Assembly (NCBI RefSeq): GCF_051106095.1
Contig: NC_135783.1
Location: 182,792,947-182,856,946 of the forward strand
Reading direction: 5' to 3'
Source: Pogona vitticeps
Lineage: Eukaryota > Chordata > Lepidosauria > Squamata > Agamidae
Length of the DNA: 64,000 nucleotides
The notes beneath the pieces were generated by a model. It worked only from the letters and a program-made list of their open reading frames with translations, made no database searches and had not been told where the DNA came from. Shown here piece by piece: positions 36,965-49,679 of the stretch; positions within the stretch are counted from its first letter, which is position 1, and every line of letters starts with the position of its first letter. Both the position numbers and the translations under genes were made by a program.

Positions 36965-39900
36965 TACTGTTCCCCAAATTTGAAGGAATATTCACACTAA
37001 CCTATAATTTAGAATGTGCAGCAGGACAGTAACAGCGTTCCTTGAAGAAGATTATTTATTTAAAAAACATGCTGAGATTTTTTTAAAAAAGAACTTTAAA
37101 GAAAAACCATAGAGGGCCAGTTAGTTTTAAGAAGGATTATAAACAATGGACTAGAATAAATACTGAAGTGGAGACATCCTTAAGATAATTGAAGCTGAAA
37201 ATATATTTCTTTTTCCAAAACAGTGAATCTGAGAGATTAACATCCATATTAATTGTGCAATAAAAAACAAATCCTCCAGATAGTCTGTTTGGAAATGGCC
37301 ATGATATACCATACTTCTAAAATTTCTAATTATTATGAAAATCTTTAATCTTCTCAAAGTAACTCCCAGGAAGCACCATTCTAAGTGCTTTGAAGAATCT
37401 TAGCTTCCTTGACTAAAGGAAGTGTTTGAAGACTCCTCTGTGACGGAAGAGGCTAACTGAACTATCTGGATTTATCTGTGAAGATTCTCAGTCATCCATG
37501 TAAGGTTATCTGAAAAGTGAGTCACGGCAACTGGACTTCTTATTAGGTTGCAATGTTTTGCTGGTCTTCCACGTAGCTTATTCTGTCTATCTGGGTATTT
37601 TAACATTGGAAATTCCTTAGTTGTGAAAGGGAATTACGCAAACATTGCTAAAGAATTGAAGGAAGCTGAGATTATTACACATATTATCAAAAATGTTGTA
37701 TTGAGAAACTTGAGAGAAACGCAACATGTTTTTCTCTTATATATCCTTAGAGAGAAAAAGGCCCTTCTCTTACAAAATCTAATTGTCCTGTTTTTAAAAA
37801 AATTATAATAGTTACAAGTCTTTCAGTCAATTCCAACATATGGCAACATTTTGTAAGGTTTCTAGCTATGCAGACTGACTTTCTCTTTCTTACTAAACTT
37901 TTTTTAAAAATCTGCCCCTCAATATTAGCTAGCTGATTGAAAAGAGCAATCCCTCATTTTATACATTTACAGATCAAAAGGGGATTATAAAAATATGACC
38001 TCCAGGTCACACTTGGAGACAACTTTTTAAGGTACTTCATCTGACTTGCCAAAAACAGGTATAGGCACCTGGGTCCATCACAACATTTTGGACAATGTGC
38101 CCCATCATTCCCGAGACCAGGCTTCTTAAGTGGAGGGATAGGCAAAAATGGCAGCTTTCCATAATCTGCATGCAGATGTCAACTGGTGGTTGATTTTTGC
38201 TATCAGTGTATGGAGAGGGACATTTTGTCCACCTCCATTTAAACAACTGAAGAGTCGGTTCCCACAAGACATGGATTTAAATCCATGTCTCTGTGCACTC
38301 TACTATTCTATTCACCATATCACACTGGAAGGCTCATGAAACAGTGGCAATTAGGTAATTGAAAGGTGAAGGGGAAAGGTCAACAGATGTTAAGATTATT
38401 GCTCACTTTATCAAAACTGCTTGTAAACTGCTGGCTGTTGCGAGATACTATTCATCCTCCCATGAGTAATGGAAATGAAGAGAGTGAGAAGGAGAGAATG
38501 CTATCAGCCCTTCCTCAGAGTCATTCCTGCCAGTCAGCCCGTCGACTGCAGGCCAAGTTGACAAAAGTTGAAAAAGCTGCAGGGGGGGGGGGGGGAACCA
38601 AGCCAAACCAAAAACAGCTTGCAACTTGGGTCAAGGAGCATGCAATCAGGCTCCTTGTTGTCAGCAGTCTTGGTGTGCACTACTATTGAAAACAGATGCT
38701 GTGCCAGGAAAAAGCAGCTCCCTATGTGCAGAAAGAGATGGAGGGGAGAGCAATTTATTTAGAGCGACACGGAAGGTCCGAGGCAAAACCCTGGCAATTG
38801 TGTCTTTCTTTACTTCATTCTCCACCCTTACCTTGCATAAAGGGGGGGGGGAGGGCCGTGGAGGCTGCATGCAACCCCAAGGGAGCTATTTATTACTACC
38901 CCCAGCCCTCAAGGCAATTCCTTGTTCACAACATTCAAATTGTTTTATGAAAAAAAATCCCATTTTTTTCTTTAACTAAAAAAAAGCTCCTTCATCCCCT
39001 GGGGGTGGATTTAATCACGTTTTTCCAACCCCCCCCCCCCCAATTAGCTGTTGCAGGCAGGGGGTGGGACGTGTTTCAAAATCTAAGAGATTGGCAATAA
39101 ATGATTATCCTAGAGATACATCAGAATTAATTTCCACATCCCAACTCATCTGAACTCAAGAATTTGTCCATCTGGAAAGAGTTGCAAAATGAAAGTGAAA
39201 AAATAATGGCATGTTTTGTGTATTTTGATGTCGAAGCATGAAATCCATGAATGTGTGAACAGAGCATGGCTAATAAAGGCTTCTAGCACTATGTAGTTTG
39301 CAGACATACCTCAGATGCAGACTGGCAAATCTCAAGGCATATTTGCTTATAATTGGCTTTCCAAGGAATACATTTCCCAAGCTCTGGGCAGGGCATAGAA
39401 CTATTGTGGAGTGGGCCACAAGGTTGTACATATCTGAGTTCAAGTCTCCTCAGACCTTGTTTAACACAGAACACACAATGTACAAAACAGGATGTCCCCT
39501 GCCCCACTCAGGAAGTTTCAATTTTTTTTTCACCAGGAAAAAGAAAAGCGACTTGGAAGAACAATCAGGGAAGGAGATTTTGAGATATATTTTATCTTTC
39601 AGCCTTATAAATATGTTTAAAAGTATTGTTTAATAATGCTTCTAGGCCCAAGATTTAGGGGAGTAGCCTGAGAGAAAATCAGATTTAAATCTGCTGCTTC
39701 GAGAATAGACCTTCAAGCCTGAAATCATGTCAGTTTTATGACAGTAGCATAAGGGAGGCGCTAGAAATGGTATGAGTTATCATGGAAGGATCCTGATCTA
39801 GAAGGGGGAGCTAATTCTAACACTGCTTTTCCAGCAGAAGAGCTGAATTGCTATTTGACTGTTGAATGTAAGGCTGAGTCTACCGTTAAGTGTAGCTTAA

Positions 39901-40234
39901 ATCAGGCAGAAGTCTATTATGAAAAGACAGTGAATTGTTATTGTTGTTATCTCATTTTTACTGGGGGTGGGTGAGGGGATTGGAGAGACTCCTGCAGGAT
40001 TTTTGGCCTCAGTTGCCAAAATTTGCCTAGCCATAGGTATTGTGTACCTTGACTTTAAGAGGAGAACCACCAGGACTGGATTGGAGGTGTTGTGTGTTTT
40101 TAAGAACTGAGTTCCAGAAGGATACCTTCATAATCTCACAATCCATAGGTGGTCTTGCCACTATAACAATAACAGCTCTTTAAACTAAGCAAACGGTATA
40201 GTGCATAATGTTGTTGCTTTTCTTCTTTGCAGCC
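36965..40234. other. Intergenic DNA, nothing recognised
   Basis: It includes G homopolymers at 38581-38594 and 38842-38850 and a C homopolymer near 39030. The K/Q- and P-rich frames at 38366-38979 are not conserved-looking. Confidence 0.5.
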
Positions 40235-40410
40235 GTTCTCAACGTTTTTTTGGTTGAAAAGGTTGGCCATAAACACAATATGAAAGGAATGAATTAGGAT
40301 TGTATAAATGGCATGACGACCCTTATCAGGCGGTATATGAAGAATTATTTCCAGTCTGTGGCCCCCTTCAAATGTGCCAAGGGCCCCCAGGGATCTATAC
40401 CCCCCCCCCC
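40235..40410 (+). mobile_element. hAT fragment
   Basis: It starts CAGCCGTTCTCAACG and contains CCAGTCTGTGGCCCCCTTCA and AAATGTGCCA. The same family in the opposite orientation lies at 45903-46200. Boundaries approximate. Confidence 0.55.
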
Positions 40411-41151
40411 CACTTGATAATGTTTATTCTAAGGTACTAAACTGGCCTCTGTTCATTTCCATCAATGTTTACCAATCCACTGCTGTTATGCCCCAAGGAA
40501 TAGAATAAAAATGTTTCTTCCTTATGATTTCTATCCTGTTATCTTGCTTTTCTACCTAGTTCTCAATTTGCAAAAGGACACTTGTGAGAGAAACATGGCA
40601 CTGTAATTAAGAGTCTCTGAATTTACAAGAACAGTTCAGGTACAGACAAATTTAGCATTTTTTTTTTCTGAAAATAACATTTACATATCAGCAGGCTTTG
40701 ATGCTGCTTTCTTTAGAGTGCTTGTTTGTTCTAGCTTTGATGGCTATTACATCCATTACTGTTCCCAGAGAGTGCTTCATAAGCAATACAAGGCCCATCG
40801 ACAATATTTGACAGGCCTTGTCAATCTTGAGCATGAGAAAGAATAGAGCGCATAATCCATTGTTTTAACAAAAGTTCCTTACAAAATCTATTTGTACATG
40901 CACAGTTATAACATTTGCCTATGGAAAATGGAATATAGAAGACATATGGGGCAATCACCGAGGAAAGAGCTGAAATAAATGAGGGTGTCTGGGGTAATTT
41001 AAATTCTGTCATAAAGTGTTTCTACACTGTTGTAAAAATTTTAATTGGAGCAGTTGTTTTAATATTATTACATCAAAAGTGGAGGAATCATTGTTGTTCT
41101 GTGTCAAGTTGAAACTGACTTATTAATAACCTTAATAGGGCTCTCAAGGTA

Positions 41152-41423
41152 CAGTGGACCCTCTACTTAAGGAATTAATCCGTATTGGAATGGTAGCTGC
41201 AAGTCGAAAAGTCTGTAAGTCGAATCTCCATTGACCTACAATGCACTGAAAACCGATTAATCCCATAACCAGTGGTTTTTATTCTATTTTTATTCAATTT
41301 TGGTTTTTTTCTGGTCTGTAAGTCGATTCTCTGGCTGCAAGTTGAATCTAAATTTTGCAGCCAGAGAAGTCTGTAACTCGAAAAGTCTGTAAGTCGAGCC
41401 GTCTGTAAGTCGAGGGTCCACTG
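41152..41423. mobile_element. 272-bp Tigger/pogo-like MITE
   Basis: TA-flanked, with ends CAGTGGACCCTC and, reversed, CAGTGGACCCTCGAC. The interior is rich in GTCTGTAAGTCGA units. It is a different subfamily from the copies at 36.6 and 63.0 kb. Confidence 0.88.
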
Positions 41424-41452
41424 TAAGTGGGATACTGTATTTAAGAAGTAGC

Positions 41453-41565
41453 TTTACTACTTCCCATTGAATTTCCATGGCCAAGTGGCGGTTCAAACCC
41501 TGGTCTCCAGAGTCGTAGTCCATCACTCTATCCACTACACTAGGCAGTCATGAGGAGCCATTTCC
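41453..41565 (-). repeat. tRNA-derived SINE head
   Basis: In reverse it reads GTGTAGTGGATAGAGTGATG, GACTCTGGAGACCAGGGTTT and GAACCGCCACTTGGCCATGG, a tRNA-type A and B box pair. Confidence 0.7.
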
Positions 41566-41582
41566 ATCCTGATATTGTTTCA

Positions 41583-41870
41583 CTGAGAGCCAGTGTGCTG
41601 TAGTAGACAATGGCTGAAATCTATAATAAGTTGCAACTAAAGTAGGCTCATCGAATCAGTGGGAACCATTGAGTCAACTCCTCTACAAGTTCTGTCGTTT
41701 CAATGGGCCTGCTCTAGTTGCAATATACTACTGACTTTGAAGCAGAGGGTTGCATAAGTACTTAAGAGATCTGGGTTCAAATCGTAGCTTGGTCATGAAA
41801 ATACGTTGGGGTGGGTGGGAGCTGAGTGGCAACGGTAGGCCATTCTTTGGGTATCTCACATGCCTTGAAA
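41583..41870 (+). repeat. tRNA-derived SINE split by a MITE
   Basis: The SINE starts GAGAGCCAGTGTGCTGTAGT and resumes near 41736 with GAAGCAGAGGG and CTGGGTTCAAATCGTAGC (B box), then a GTGGGTGGGAGCTGAGTGG tail. A palindromic MITE of about 125 bp, like the one at 61189-61320, lies in between (about 41610-41735). Confidence 0.65.
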
Positions 41871-43361
41871 ACTTTACCAGGGTTGCTGTAATTCCAGTTT
41901 CCATCATCTCTGACTCCTGGGCATGCTGGCAGGGATTGAAGACTTTTTGCATACCAACAACATCTGAATGGTCCCGGGTTCCTCATCTTTATGCTATATT
42001 AATCTGTGGCAACAGAGCAGAGACAAGAAGAGAAGCATCCTGGAATATTTTTCCCTAGTACAGAGTGTTTCAAGTGGCCTTCCAAATATTAAAGATCCAG
42101 GTGTCACCCAAGGAGAAGCATAGAACGTGAATCACAGTTAAAGGTGAGTCAAAAGTTGCTCAGATTGTAGGTGCAGGAACTGATTTGCCCTAGCTCAGCC
42201 CTGAAATTGTGACAGGGATGAAATGGCACTGAGGACACACAAAAGGTCTGCTCCCAACCTTGGAGCAATGATGTCTGTAGAGAGATATCCATGATTGGAC
42301 TGAATGCGGAGAGGTTTCATATCAGAAGAGTATTGTGTTCATGAATCCCAGAGTTTCTTTCTTAACATAGATAGCTCTGGTACCTTAGCCAAGGATCTTG
42401 TGGTTTGTGGGTGGGGAAAGGGCACTTTTTGGATGCAGAAGAGGAAAAGGCATCCAGTCCAGGTAATGGAGAGGATCAAATAAAACTCTGTTTATGGTAC
42501 CATAAACAAAAAAAGGGGGGGCAGAGGAGCGGGAGCAGCCCAGATATCGGAGGCTGGTGGCCTTGCAGCTTGGCCAGAATATCATGATGGGAGTCAGCAT
42601 GGAAAAAAGTAGTTAAAGGTAAACATTCAAAGCCAAAGGGAAGCACTCCCTTAAGATGCCTCTGACCAGTTTGGGGCAGGTCATCCCCCAGCCTCGGTGC
42701 TTGGAAAAGTTACTGTGGAGTGCTGTTGGAGAAGCTTTGGCTCCCTTGATATCTTGGACTGCATTTCCCACAGTCCCTCCCTATTGGCCATTCTGGGAGC
42801 AACTGGTAGGAATTAGAGAGGCCCAGGCACCCAGAAGCCCAAAGGTTTCCCTGAGAAATCCAGGGGAAATACAGTATGGGCAGTTCTCTGGTCATGGCTG
42901 CTCCTTCTTCTCAACCTTCAAAACCCATTTAACTCAGTCTTTGTATGCCTCAAAACCCATTTAAAACTCCCTGCATGGTAATTATTTCCAGACCTCCTAC
43001 TTTATTCCTGCCAGTCCCTGTTTTTCCAGCTGACTGGTAAAGCATGTCCTTGCAAAGCCCAGGTTCCGTCTCTGACATTTTTTTACTTTAAAAAGAATAT
43101 CAGCGCAATTTGACTGGAAGAGGACTTGTGCCTGAGGCTTCAGAGATGCTGAATTGGTGCAAGGCCACCTCATACAACCCTATCACATCCCATAAATTGT
43201 TCCTCACCTCTTCTTCCTACCTGGCACACAATAACTTGGGATATGCTACTGAAGATCATGCTGCCTTTAGTTGTACTGCTGCAAATTTTTAAAGTGTAAC
43301 ATCTATAAGCCTCACTGCTGTTGGTTTTTTCCTACTTAATTCCATCACCACCATCCCTCCC
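41871..43361. other. Intergenic DNA, nothing recognised
   Basis: Slightly GC-richer than average. No domain-bearing frame. Confidence 0.5.
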
Positions 43362-43374
43362 TCCCTCCCTCCCT

Positions 43375-43431
<57 letters not shown>

Positions 43432-43465
43432 GCACAGAGAGAGAGAGAGAGAGAGAGAGATGTGC
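43362..43465 (+). repeat. Compound CCCT/CT/CA/GA microsatellite
   Basis: CCCT units run into CT, then CA, then GA dinucleotides without interruption, about 100 bp in all. The flanking CT and GA blocks are complementary and could pair. Confidence 0.95.
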
Positions 43466-43704
43466 CATTTATTCGTAGGCCTTTCCTTGATTTATGTACA
43501 AAGTTTCTCAGAAGCTACATAGGGCCTAAAAACAGAGGCCAGTCCTACTATTAGGCAAAATGAGGCAACTGCCTTAGGTGGGAATTCAACCTCTCACAGG
43601 CCTCCCTAAACTAGGTTAAATATCTTGGACTGTATCGCTCATCATTCCTATTCAGTACAGTTCGGCTAGGGATGATGGAAGTCAGTATTTCCACTAGTAT
43701 TCAT

Positions 43705-43800
43705 GGAAGTCATAGAATCATAGAATAATTAAGTTGAAAGGGGCCTATATGGCCATCTGGTCCAACTCTCTAGTCAGGGCCATCAACAACTACTAATTAA
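43705..43800 (-). mobile_element. CR1 3' terminus
   Basis: CATAGAATCATAGAATAATT at the left is the reverse of the CR1 octamer tail. GGGGCCTATATGGCCATCTG and GTCCAACTC continue it. Only about 95 bp is present. Confidence 0.8.
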
Positions 43801-45902
43801 TCTAACTATGGATCACTTCCATAGGAAATGTAAATTTCTGTATATCAGTTGCTGCAGACATAGTGTGCAGTTGTATTCATGTCTTGCTGGTCGGCTTCTC
43901 AAAGGCAGTGGCATGAGCAGAACCTTGGACTGGGCAGACCTTTGTGATTTGATCTAACCAGGGTCTTCTTACATGCTGTGTTTCTAACCTCCAGCCCATC
44001 TGGAGGGTGCCAGGATGGAGGAGGCTGCTTTGGAGCATTTGATAACAGGCACAGATGAACAAACAATTAAGGACCACTATTGCCATTGGAGTTGCTTCAG
44101 CATATTTTCTATTACTGTAAACAACAGCAGGATAAATGCCGGGAAACTGGATTGCTCTCTCTGTCCCGCCCAGCATGCTTTTCTTGTCCATCCTTTAGCT
44201 GAGTTTCCAGAAGCAGCTGTCTGAATTCACTCCCTCTGCTGGTTGAGTTGGTAAGTGATTGTCATCCCATCCTAGCTCTTACTGAACCTGAAACTGCTAT
44301 TTTAAAAAACCTGATTCTAGGTACTGTGTGTTACAGTATGCATCATAATTACTTTTCTTTTGAAGAGCCTCTGACAGAGGAATATGGTGAGATAAGAGGA
44401 GCAGCGCCTTCCAGATACAGAAATGTTTCTTTCCTGGATAATGTGGTTAGAGGAATTAGGCATGATTACCAGGGCACAGCATGTTCTGCTTCACTGATTT
44501 GCCCCCTGAACACATTACAAAAAGTGTAAATGGAAGCGAGAAAAATCAATCTGTTCCTGTAGAAATACCAGCAGCATTACTGCGCTGGTACACCCTGCCC
44601 CGTGCATCTGCAGGCACTACTGCTATATAGTCAGCCATTTACACTGCAGCAGATAAAGCTGCATTCTCTGTTTGGTCAGAAGGACAGAAGCAAGTAATGT
44701 TTGGCTCTGCTTGATTTTTGGATGGCTTTGACACAAGAATTCTTGCTGCAGAGTTTTACATTTTTCATTAAATTCCTCTAGCTGCGCAGCAGAAGTGTGT
44801 GGGTTCACAGAACAGAATAGCTTCAAGTTGCCCAGATTAGCCCACCTCTTTTTCTAATCGATTGGCACTTACAATCCCAATACTTCACTCCAAGACATTA
44901 ATAGGAGAAAGAATAAAGGGTTTAATTACTTACAGTAGAACAAATTTAAACAGAAAACTGACAAACGTGACTGCTTTTAGCAACAGACTTCAACAGACTC
45001 AAGAGAGGGACAAAGCTGTGCACAGAGAGGCAAAGTTCTCTTTGAAATCAGAGGCAGGAGGAAACTGTGGGTTAGTGCTGAACAGACTGTCAGTTTCTCT
45101 GCCCAGAAAAATCCCTTCCAGGCATGGCTTCTACAGATAGCGTGTGAGAGTGTTTAAAAAAAAACACACAAACTCAAAATGGTTCTTTGTGGAATAAAGT
45201 GAAGTGAATCGTGGCCTTCTCATGTGGAAGAGGACAATTCATTGCTAACTCCCTTTGTAGAATTTAGGGAACCTTGGTTGCAGCCATGGCACCTAACATG
45301 GGAAAATTATGTTTTGGACTCTGAATCCTCTAATTCCTGATAGCATGGTTATGCTGGCTGGGATATTTTCGATTCCAGAAGTTATAGTCCAAAATGTCAC
45401 TTTGCCAAGCTTTGTTATGAAACAACCCACCCATAGTGCCCATCTGGGGGCCCCATCTCTCTCTCTCCCCTCCCCTCAGCGCTGAGAAGAGCGACACACT
45501 CGAGGCATATGGTGAATCAGTGGTTTGCTGAGATCCAAGAAGAGGTGGAGCAGCTCACTCTGGGATAAATACCCTTGGTGACCGAGTTCCTAGTACAACA
45601 ATCCTGTGGGGAACCTTCCTTCCTTTTTACAACTCAGTCCTTGCTCCCCCAGACTTTGCTGGACGGGCTGCCACCTTCTCGACAGGTATCCTGCCTTGAT
45701 GACCCTCATCCTCTTGGACAGTCCCCTGGCTGCTCTGGGCCTCCTTGCTCAGCTGTTGCTCCTGCTATTTATGTTTTCTTGGAATCACTTGGAGGCTGGT
45801 GGAACTGAATAGCTATCAATTCACCTCAGTCTGCGTCTTTGTCCACTGGAGACTGAAGGTGTAGCAACAAGTGCTTCATTCAGCACTCTCAGTGTTTTAG
45901 AG
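43801..45902. other. Intergenic DNA, mostly unrecognised
   Basis: A worn hAT-type scrap (GGCTGGGATATTTTCGATTC) lies near 45350-45410. No gene otherwise. Confidence 0.5.
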
Positions 45903-46076
45903 CAGCTATTCTCAGGGGTGGTGGGGGTGTGGGTGGTGGAGGTGTGGGTGTCTGGCACATTTGAAGTGGGCCACAGACTGGAAACAATTCTTCACACGCC
46001 ACTTTATCAGGTTCGTTACGTGGCTTATACAATCCTGATTTGGCCCATGTTTCTTTCATACTTCGTTTGTGCCCAT

Positions 46077-46130
<54 letters not shown>

Positions 46131-46200
46131 AAAGAAAAGAAAAGAAAAGAAAAGAAAAGAAAAGAAAAGAAAAGAAAGGTTGGGAATGGCTGTTTCGGAG
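45903..46200 (-). mobile_element. hAT fragment interrupted by GA/AAAAG microsatellite
   Basis: The parts GTGCCATTTGAAG-type sequence, GGCCACAGACTGG and the terminus AAGGTTGGGAATGGCTG are the reverse of the element at 40235-40410. A (GA)n then (AAAAG)n tract occupies 46081-46176. Confidence 0.55.
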
Positions 46201-46705
46201 TACAACTCCCACAGTCTCTTATCATAGACCTCAAAGGCAGGGATGTGTGGGAACTGAAATCTTAAACATCTAGAGAGCCAACGGTTCGCCAACCTGGCTT
46301 GTGTGTTGATATGCAAAGGAGCAGTGTTCACCTCTTCGAGTTGTCAGAGTCCCAGGTCTCAAGGTAAGAGTCCAAAGGAGTTTGCGCCACGCTCCTTGTT
46401 CGGTAGAGGCCCCTTCCCCGCCCCACGCCCCATCACTCTTTAAACTCAGGGATTCAATAATCATATTGATGCAGCCACTGGCATCTTTGGTTTTGTTAAG
46501 AGGGACAGAGTTGCTATGGAAACACAACGGTTCCACTTCAGTGTGACTAATGGCACAAAGGATACAACTTCACCTGACTGGATTGGAGCAGAACAGACCC
46601 TTTCAATTTCATCCTTGTTTTATCCATCTTCCAGTCCAGATACCCTTTTGAATGCAAAGCCTATATATATATGTATATAGTGTATATATATTTAGCTTGG
46701 ATGAC

Positions 46706-46973
46706 CAGCCCTACCATTAGGCAGCTGTTGTGGGGTAGCTGTTGAGGAGGCAACCTTGCGTCACCAGTAAATTTTTGGCTTTTTTATTACTGTGATTTTA
46801 CTGTCAGGGTTGGGAAGACATTATCGAGATTGGGAACAGGATCTGTGGCATTTCCTCCTTCATGCACCAAAAATCTTTCATTGGCGTCTATGCTGTGCAC
46901 CTCTATCCAGGTGATGGGGTGCCATTTAATCTTCTGTCTCAGGCAGCAAAATCTCTTGAGCCGTTCCTGACCT
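46706..46973 (+). mobile_element. MITE with CAGCC-type end
   Basis: It has CCAGCCCTACCATTAGGCAG at the left and TCAGGCAGCAAAATCTCTTG at the right, the same two blocks as at 35289-35450 and in part at 43535-43620. Confidence 0.5.
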
Positions 46974-47199
46974 AGCTTGAAAAGAAACAGGTGGCATCAA
47001 AGGTTTATTTAGCAACCACATGAAGAGATTTCTTTGAAAAAATAATAGGAGGTAAGTTCCTCTCCCATTGTTTTGAGGACCTTCTCAGATGAGGAGTGGA
47101 AGTCCTCACAATGCTGCTCCCTGTAGCTGTACCAACCCACTTAGAAAGGCTCGCCTTTGCTTCCAGCGGGATTTTCTTGCCTTTGGCCATTAAGAGCAG

Positions 47200-48105
47200 A
47201 TGTACATACATACATACAGAAACCTTTATTGGCATTACAGGGTACAGGGAGTACACAGGATAGTTACATTCCAATACCGGGTGGGGGGAAGGGTGACGTT
47301 GGGATTGTAGTAGGCTAGGTTCAAAGAGATTTATAGAGGGTTTAGGATAGGGGGAGGGGGGGAGGGGAGGTCTTCATAACAGTTAGAAGAAAGTCAGCAA
47401 CTTGACTGGTGATAAAAGGCGAGAAATCACTCAGGAGTATGGGGGTAAGGTCGAGGAAGAAAGGGGAGAGGGAAGAAAGGAGTGGGCCTAGTAGCCGCTT
47501 ACGGGGGATGTTGTGGGATGGGCACCGGAGTAAGATGTGGTCCAGGGAGTAGGGTTCGGATGCACAAAAGTGACACAATCTGTTGGGGCGGGGGATTCGA
47601 GTGAATCTCCCAAGATGGGCTGCAGATGGAAAGATATTCAGCCTAGCGAGCATAAAAGCTCGTCTTTTTTGAGGGTTGGACAATTGGTTAAAATAATTGG
47701 AGGGGCGGCCAAGGGAGGGGGATAGGCCAAAAGCAAGAGGAGAGCAGGTGGGGTTCAATTGGGAGAGTAGGGTTGCATGTTCGAGGTCATAAAGATTGGA
47801 TCTAATGATTTGATATGCTGGGTTGAGGTTCATGTCGGCTAGAGTTTCGAAAGAGAGAGATAATGACAATAGTTTGGCTTCTATGAAGTGGAACCACGTA
47901 GAAGTGTAGGGGTCCTTTAATAAATCTTGTATGATCGAGTCAGAGGGGGTTAAGAGGTGAGTTCTGAGCCAGAACTTAAAGGTAGTGGTCCAGGCTAGGG
48001 TAGAGGGTAAGTGGATACCCAGTTCTAGAGTAATGGTGGAAAGTCTGATAAGATTAGGGATCCCGAGGATTTTCCTGAGAAAGGAGGCAGCCACCTTATT
48101 TGAAA
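47200..48105 (-). mobile_element. 3' part of a non-LTR retrotransposon
   Basis: A single open frame of 250 codons (48094-47342) is uninterrupted. It ends with a zinc-knuckle-like cluster in RLCHFCASEPYSLDHILLRC (CxxC...H...C) preceded by ARLNIFPSAAHLGRF. That arrangement is the C-terminal segment after the reverse transcriptase in several LINE clades (I/Ingi/Vingi-like is my best guess). The 3' end reads CCAATAAAGG and then a TGTA repeat tail (47203-47218). The upstream catalytic domain is missing, so it is 5'-truncated, but the open frame suggests fairly recent arrival. Confidence 0.72.
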
Positions 48106-49462
48106 CTCTGAGCAGATGTATAAAGTGGGAATAAATTTCAACACAGCTTTCTCTTTCTTGTTGCAGTTCAGATGAAAATTGCCTTCTGATCCCTGGCTCT
48201 GTGGCTACAGCTCTCTGACCTATCCAGCCAACTTATAGTAAATAATAGATCCTCATTTTATTGATTGATTGATTATTTATTTATTTATATGTGTGGATGT
48301 ATGTACGTATGTATTTATTTAAAAGTGTGACATTGAAAGTGTATAGTTGCTCATGACTTTTTACTGATTTAAATATAAAACATCCCCAATATACAGGCTG
48401 TAATGAAAGGCACAGTTCTTTGTTACATTTTTATTCTATCAAGTGAAAGCTATGAAGCGTTGGTTCTGAATGCAAGGGCCCCAACCTTGACCATGTTCCT
48501 ATGTAGCCATTAGTCATCACACTTCACACATTCCTAACAAAAGTTCAGTTGACCTGAAGGTGACACCGGACATTTTTGTTTCGATGGTGACTGAGCAAGG
48601 CAAGAACTGTTATTTCAATTTTATTTCCAAGCAAATGTTCAGAAGCCCTCCTGTCTTTGTAACTTTAATTCCAAATAAATAAACTCACTCTTCGATGTTT
48701 CCTCTTTAAAAGCAGGTCTAATCTCTTAAATGGTTTCTTGCTGGTGAACGCTGTTCTATGTTGCTCCATTAATTTTGTAGCTCGTTTTATCTTCTCCTAG
48801 TCTACTGTGCAATTTGTGATATTATGGGATGGTCAGTAGTCAAGGTGTGGCATACCTTTGACTCATGTACTGCCATTTTCTGCTCTGGCTTGGACTTTAT
48901 TTTACTTGTCCCAATTTTATTTTTCCTCCCAGTTACTACACTAAGGTTTGGCATTAGTGTTCATTGGCAAGTCTATTTTATTCTGAACACAGTGAAAAAC
49001 AGCTGCATTTGGCCTGACTTGTACATTTTTATGTACTGCAGTTGCTTAAAATGTGAGTTTAAAGTATTGTAGGTGGATATTGTTTTACATGTCAGAGCAG
49101 TTACTTTTGTATGATTGACTGATAACTATATAACCAAAACAATGCATTCATTCTCCACGAATTGTTGGGATTATAATATGACATAGGTTCAATGAGGATT
49201 GAAACCACTTTTAAACAGACTTTGTGATGTCACCAAGAAATCTAGAGTTATGCTCGTGAGAGTCTGAGATAATGGGCTTAACAAACTGATTTACAATCTG
49301 CTTTGGTAAAGGTCGGGTTGTTGACAAATGAATCAACTATGCAACTTTTATTGCATCTTTGGATTTGAAGAAACAAAGAATACTGAAACTAATTGTTCTT
49401 GTTCTAGGAGATGGGGTTGAGGTATACCTAGGAGTTTACATCTATTCTCAAACAGTTTATGC
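48106..49462. other. Intergenic DNA, nothing recognised
   Basis: TGAT and TTTA simple repeats at about 48260-48320. Otherwise nothing nameable. Confidence 0.5.
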
Positions 49463-49598
49463 CACTGGTTCTTAACCTTGGGTTACTCAGGAGTTTTGGA
49501 CTGCAACTCCCAGAAGCCTTCACCACCAACTGTGCTGGCTGGGGTTTCTGGGAGTTGCAGTTCAAAAACATCCGAGTAACAAAGGTTAAGAACCACTG
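49463..49598. mobile_element. 136-bp hAT MITE
   Basis: The ends CACTGGTTCTTAACC and, reversed, CAGTGGTTCTTAACC differ at one base. Flanks GTTTATGC and GTTTATGG match at 7 of 8. The interior GCAACTCCCAGAAGCC is mirrored by GGGAGTTGCAG. A well-preserved copy. Confidence 0.88.
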
Positions 49599-49679
49599 GT
49601 TTATGGTACTGTTTTGTCCGGAGAAGCCAAGAACAATACTGTCAGGAGGCTAACTCCTTTCCAGGTCTAAAATCCTAGA

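Noticed and set aside
45889-46331. Serine/leucine- and arginine/glutamate-repeat frames
   Set aside because: Produced by the GA and AAAAG microsatellite.
47342-48094. A host gene
   Set aside because: The CxxC-H-C C-terminal segment, AATAAA and TGTA repeat tail mark it as a LINE 3' part.
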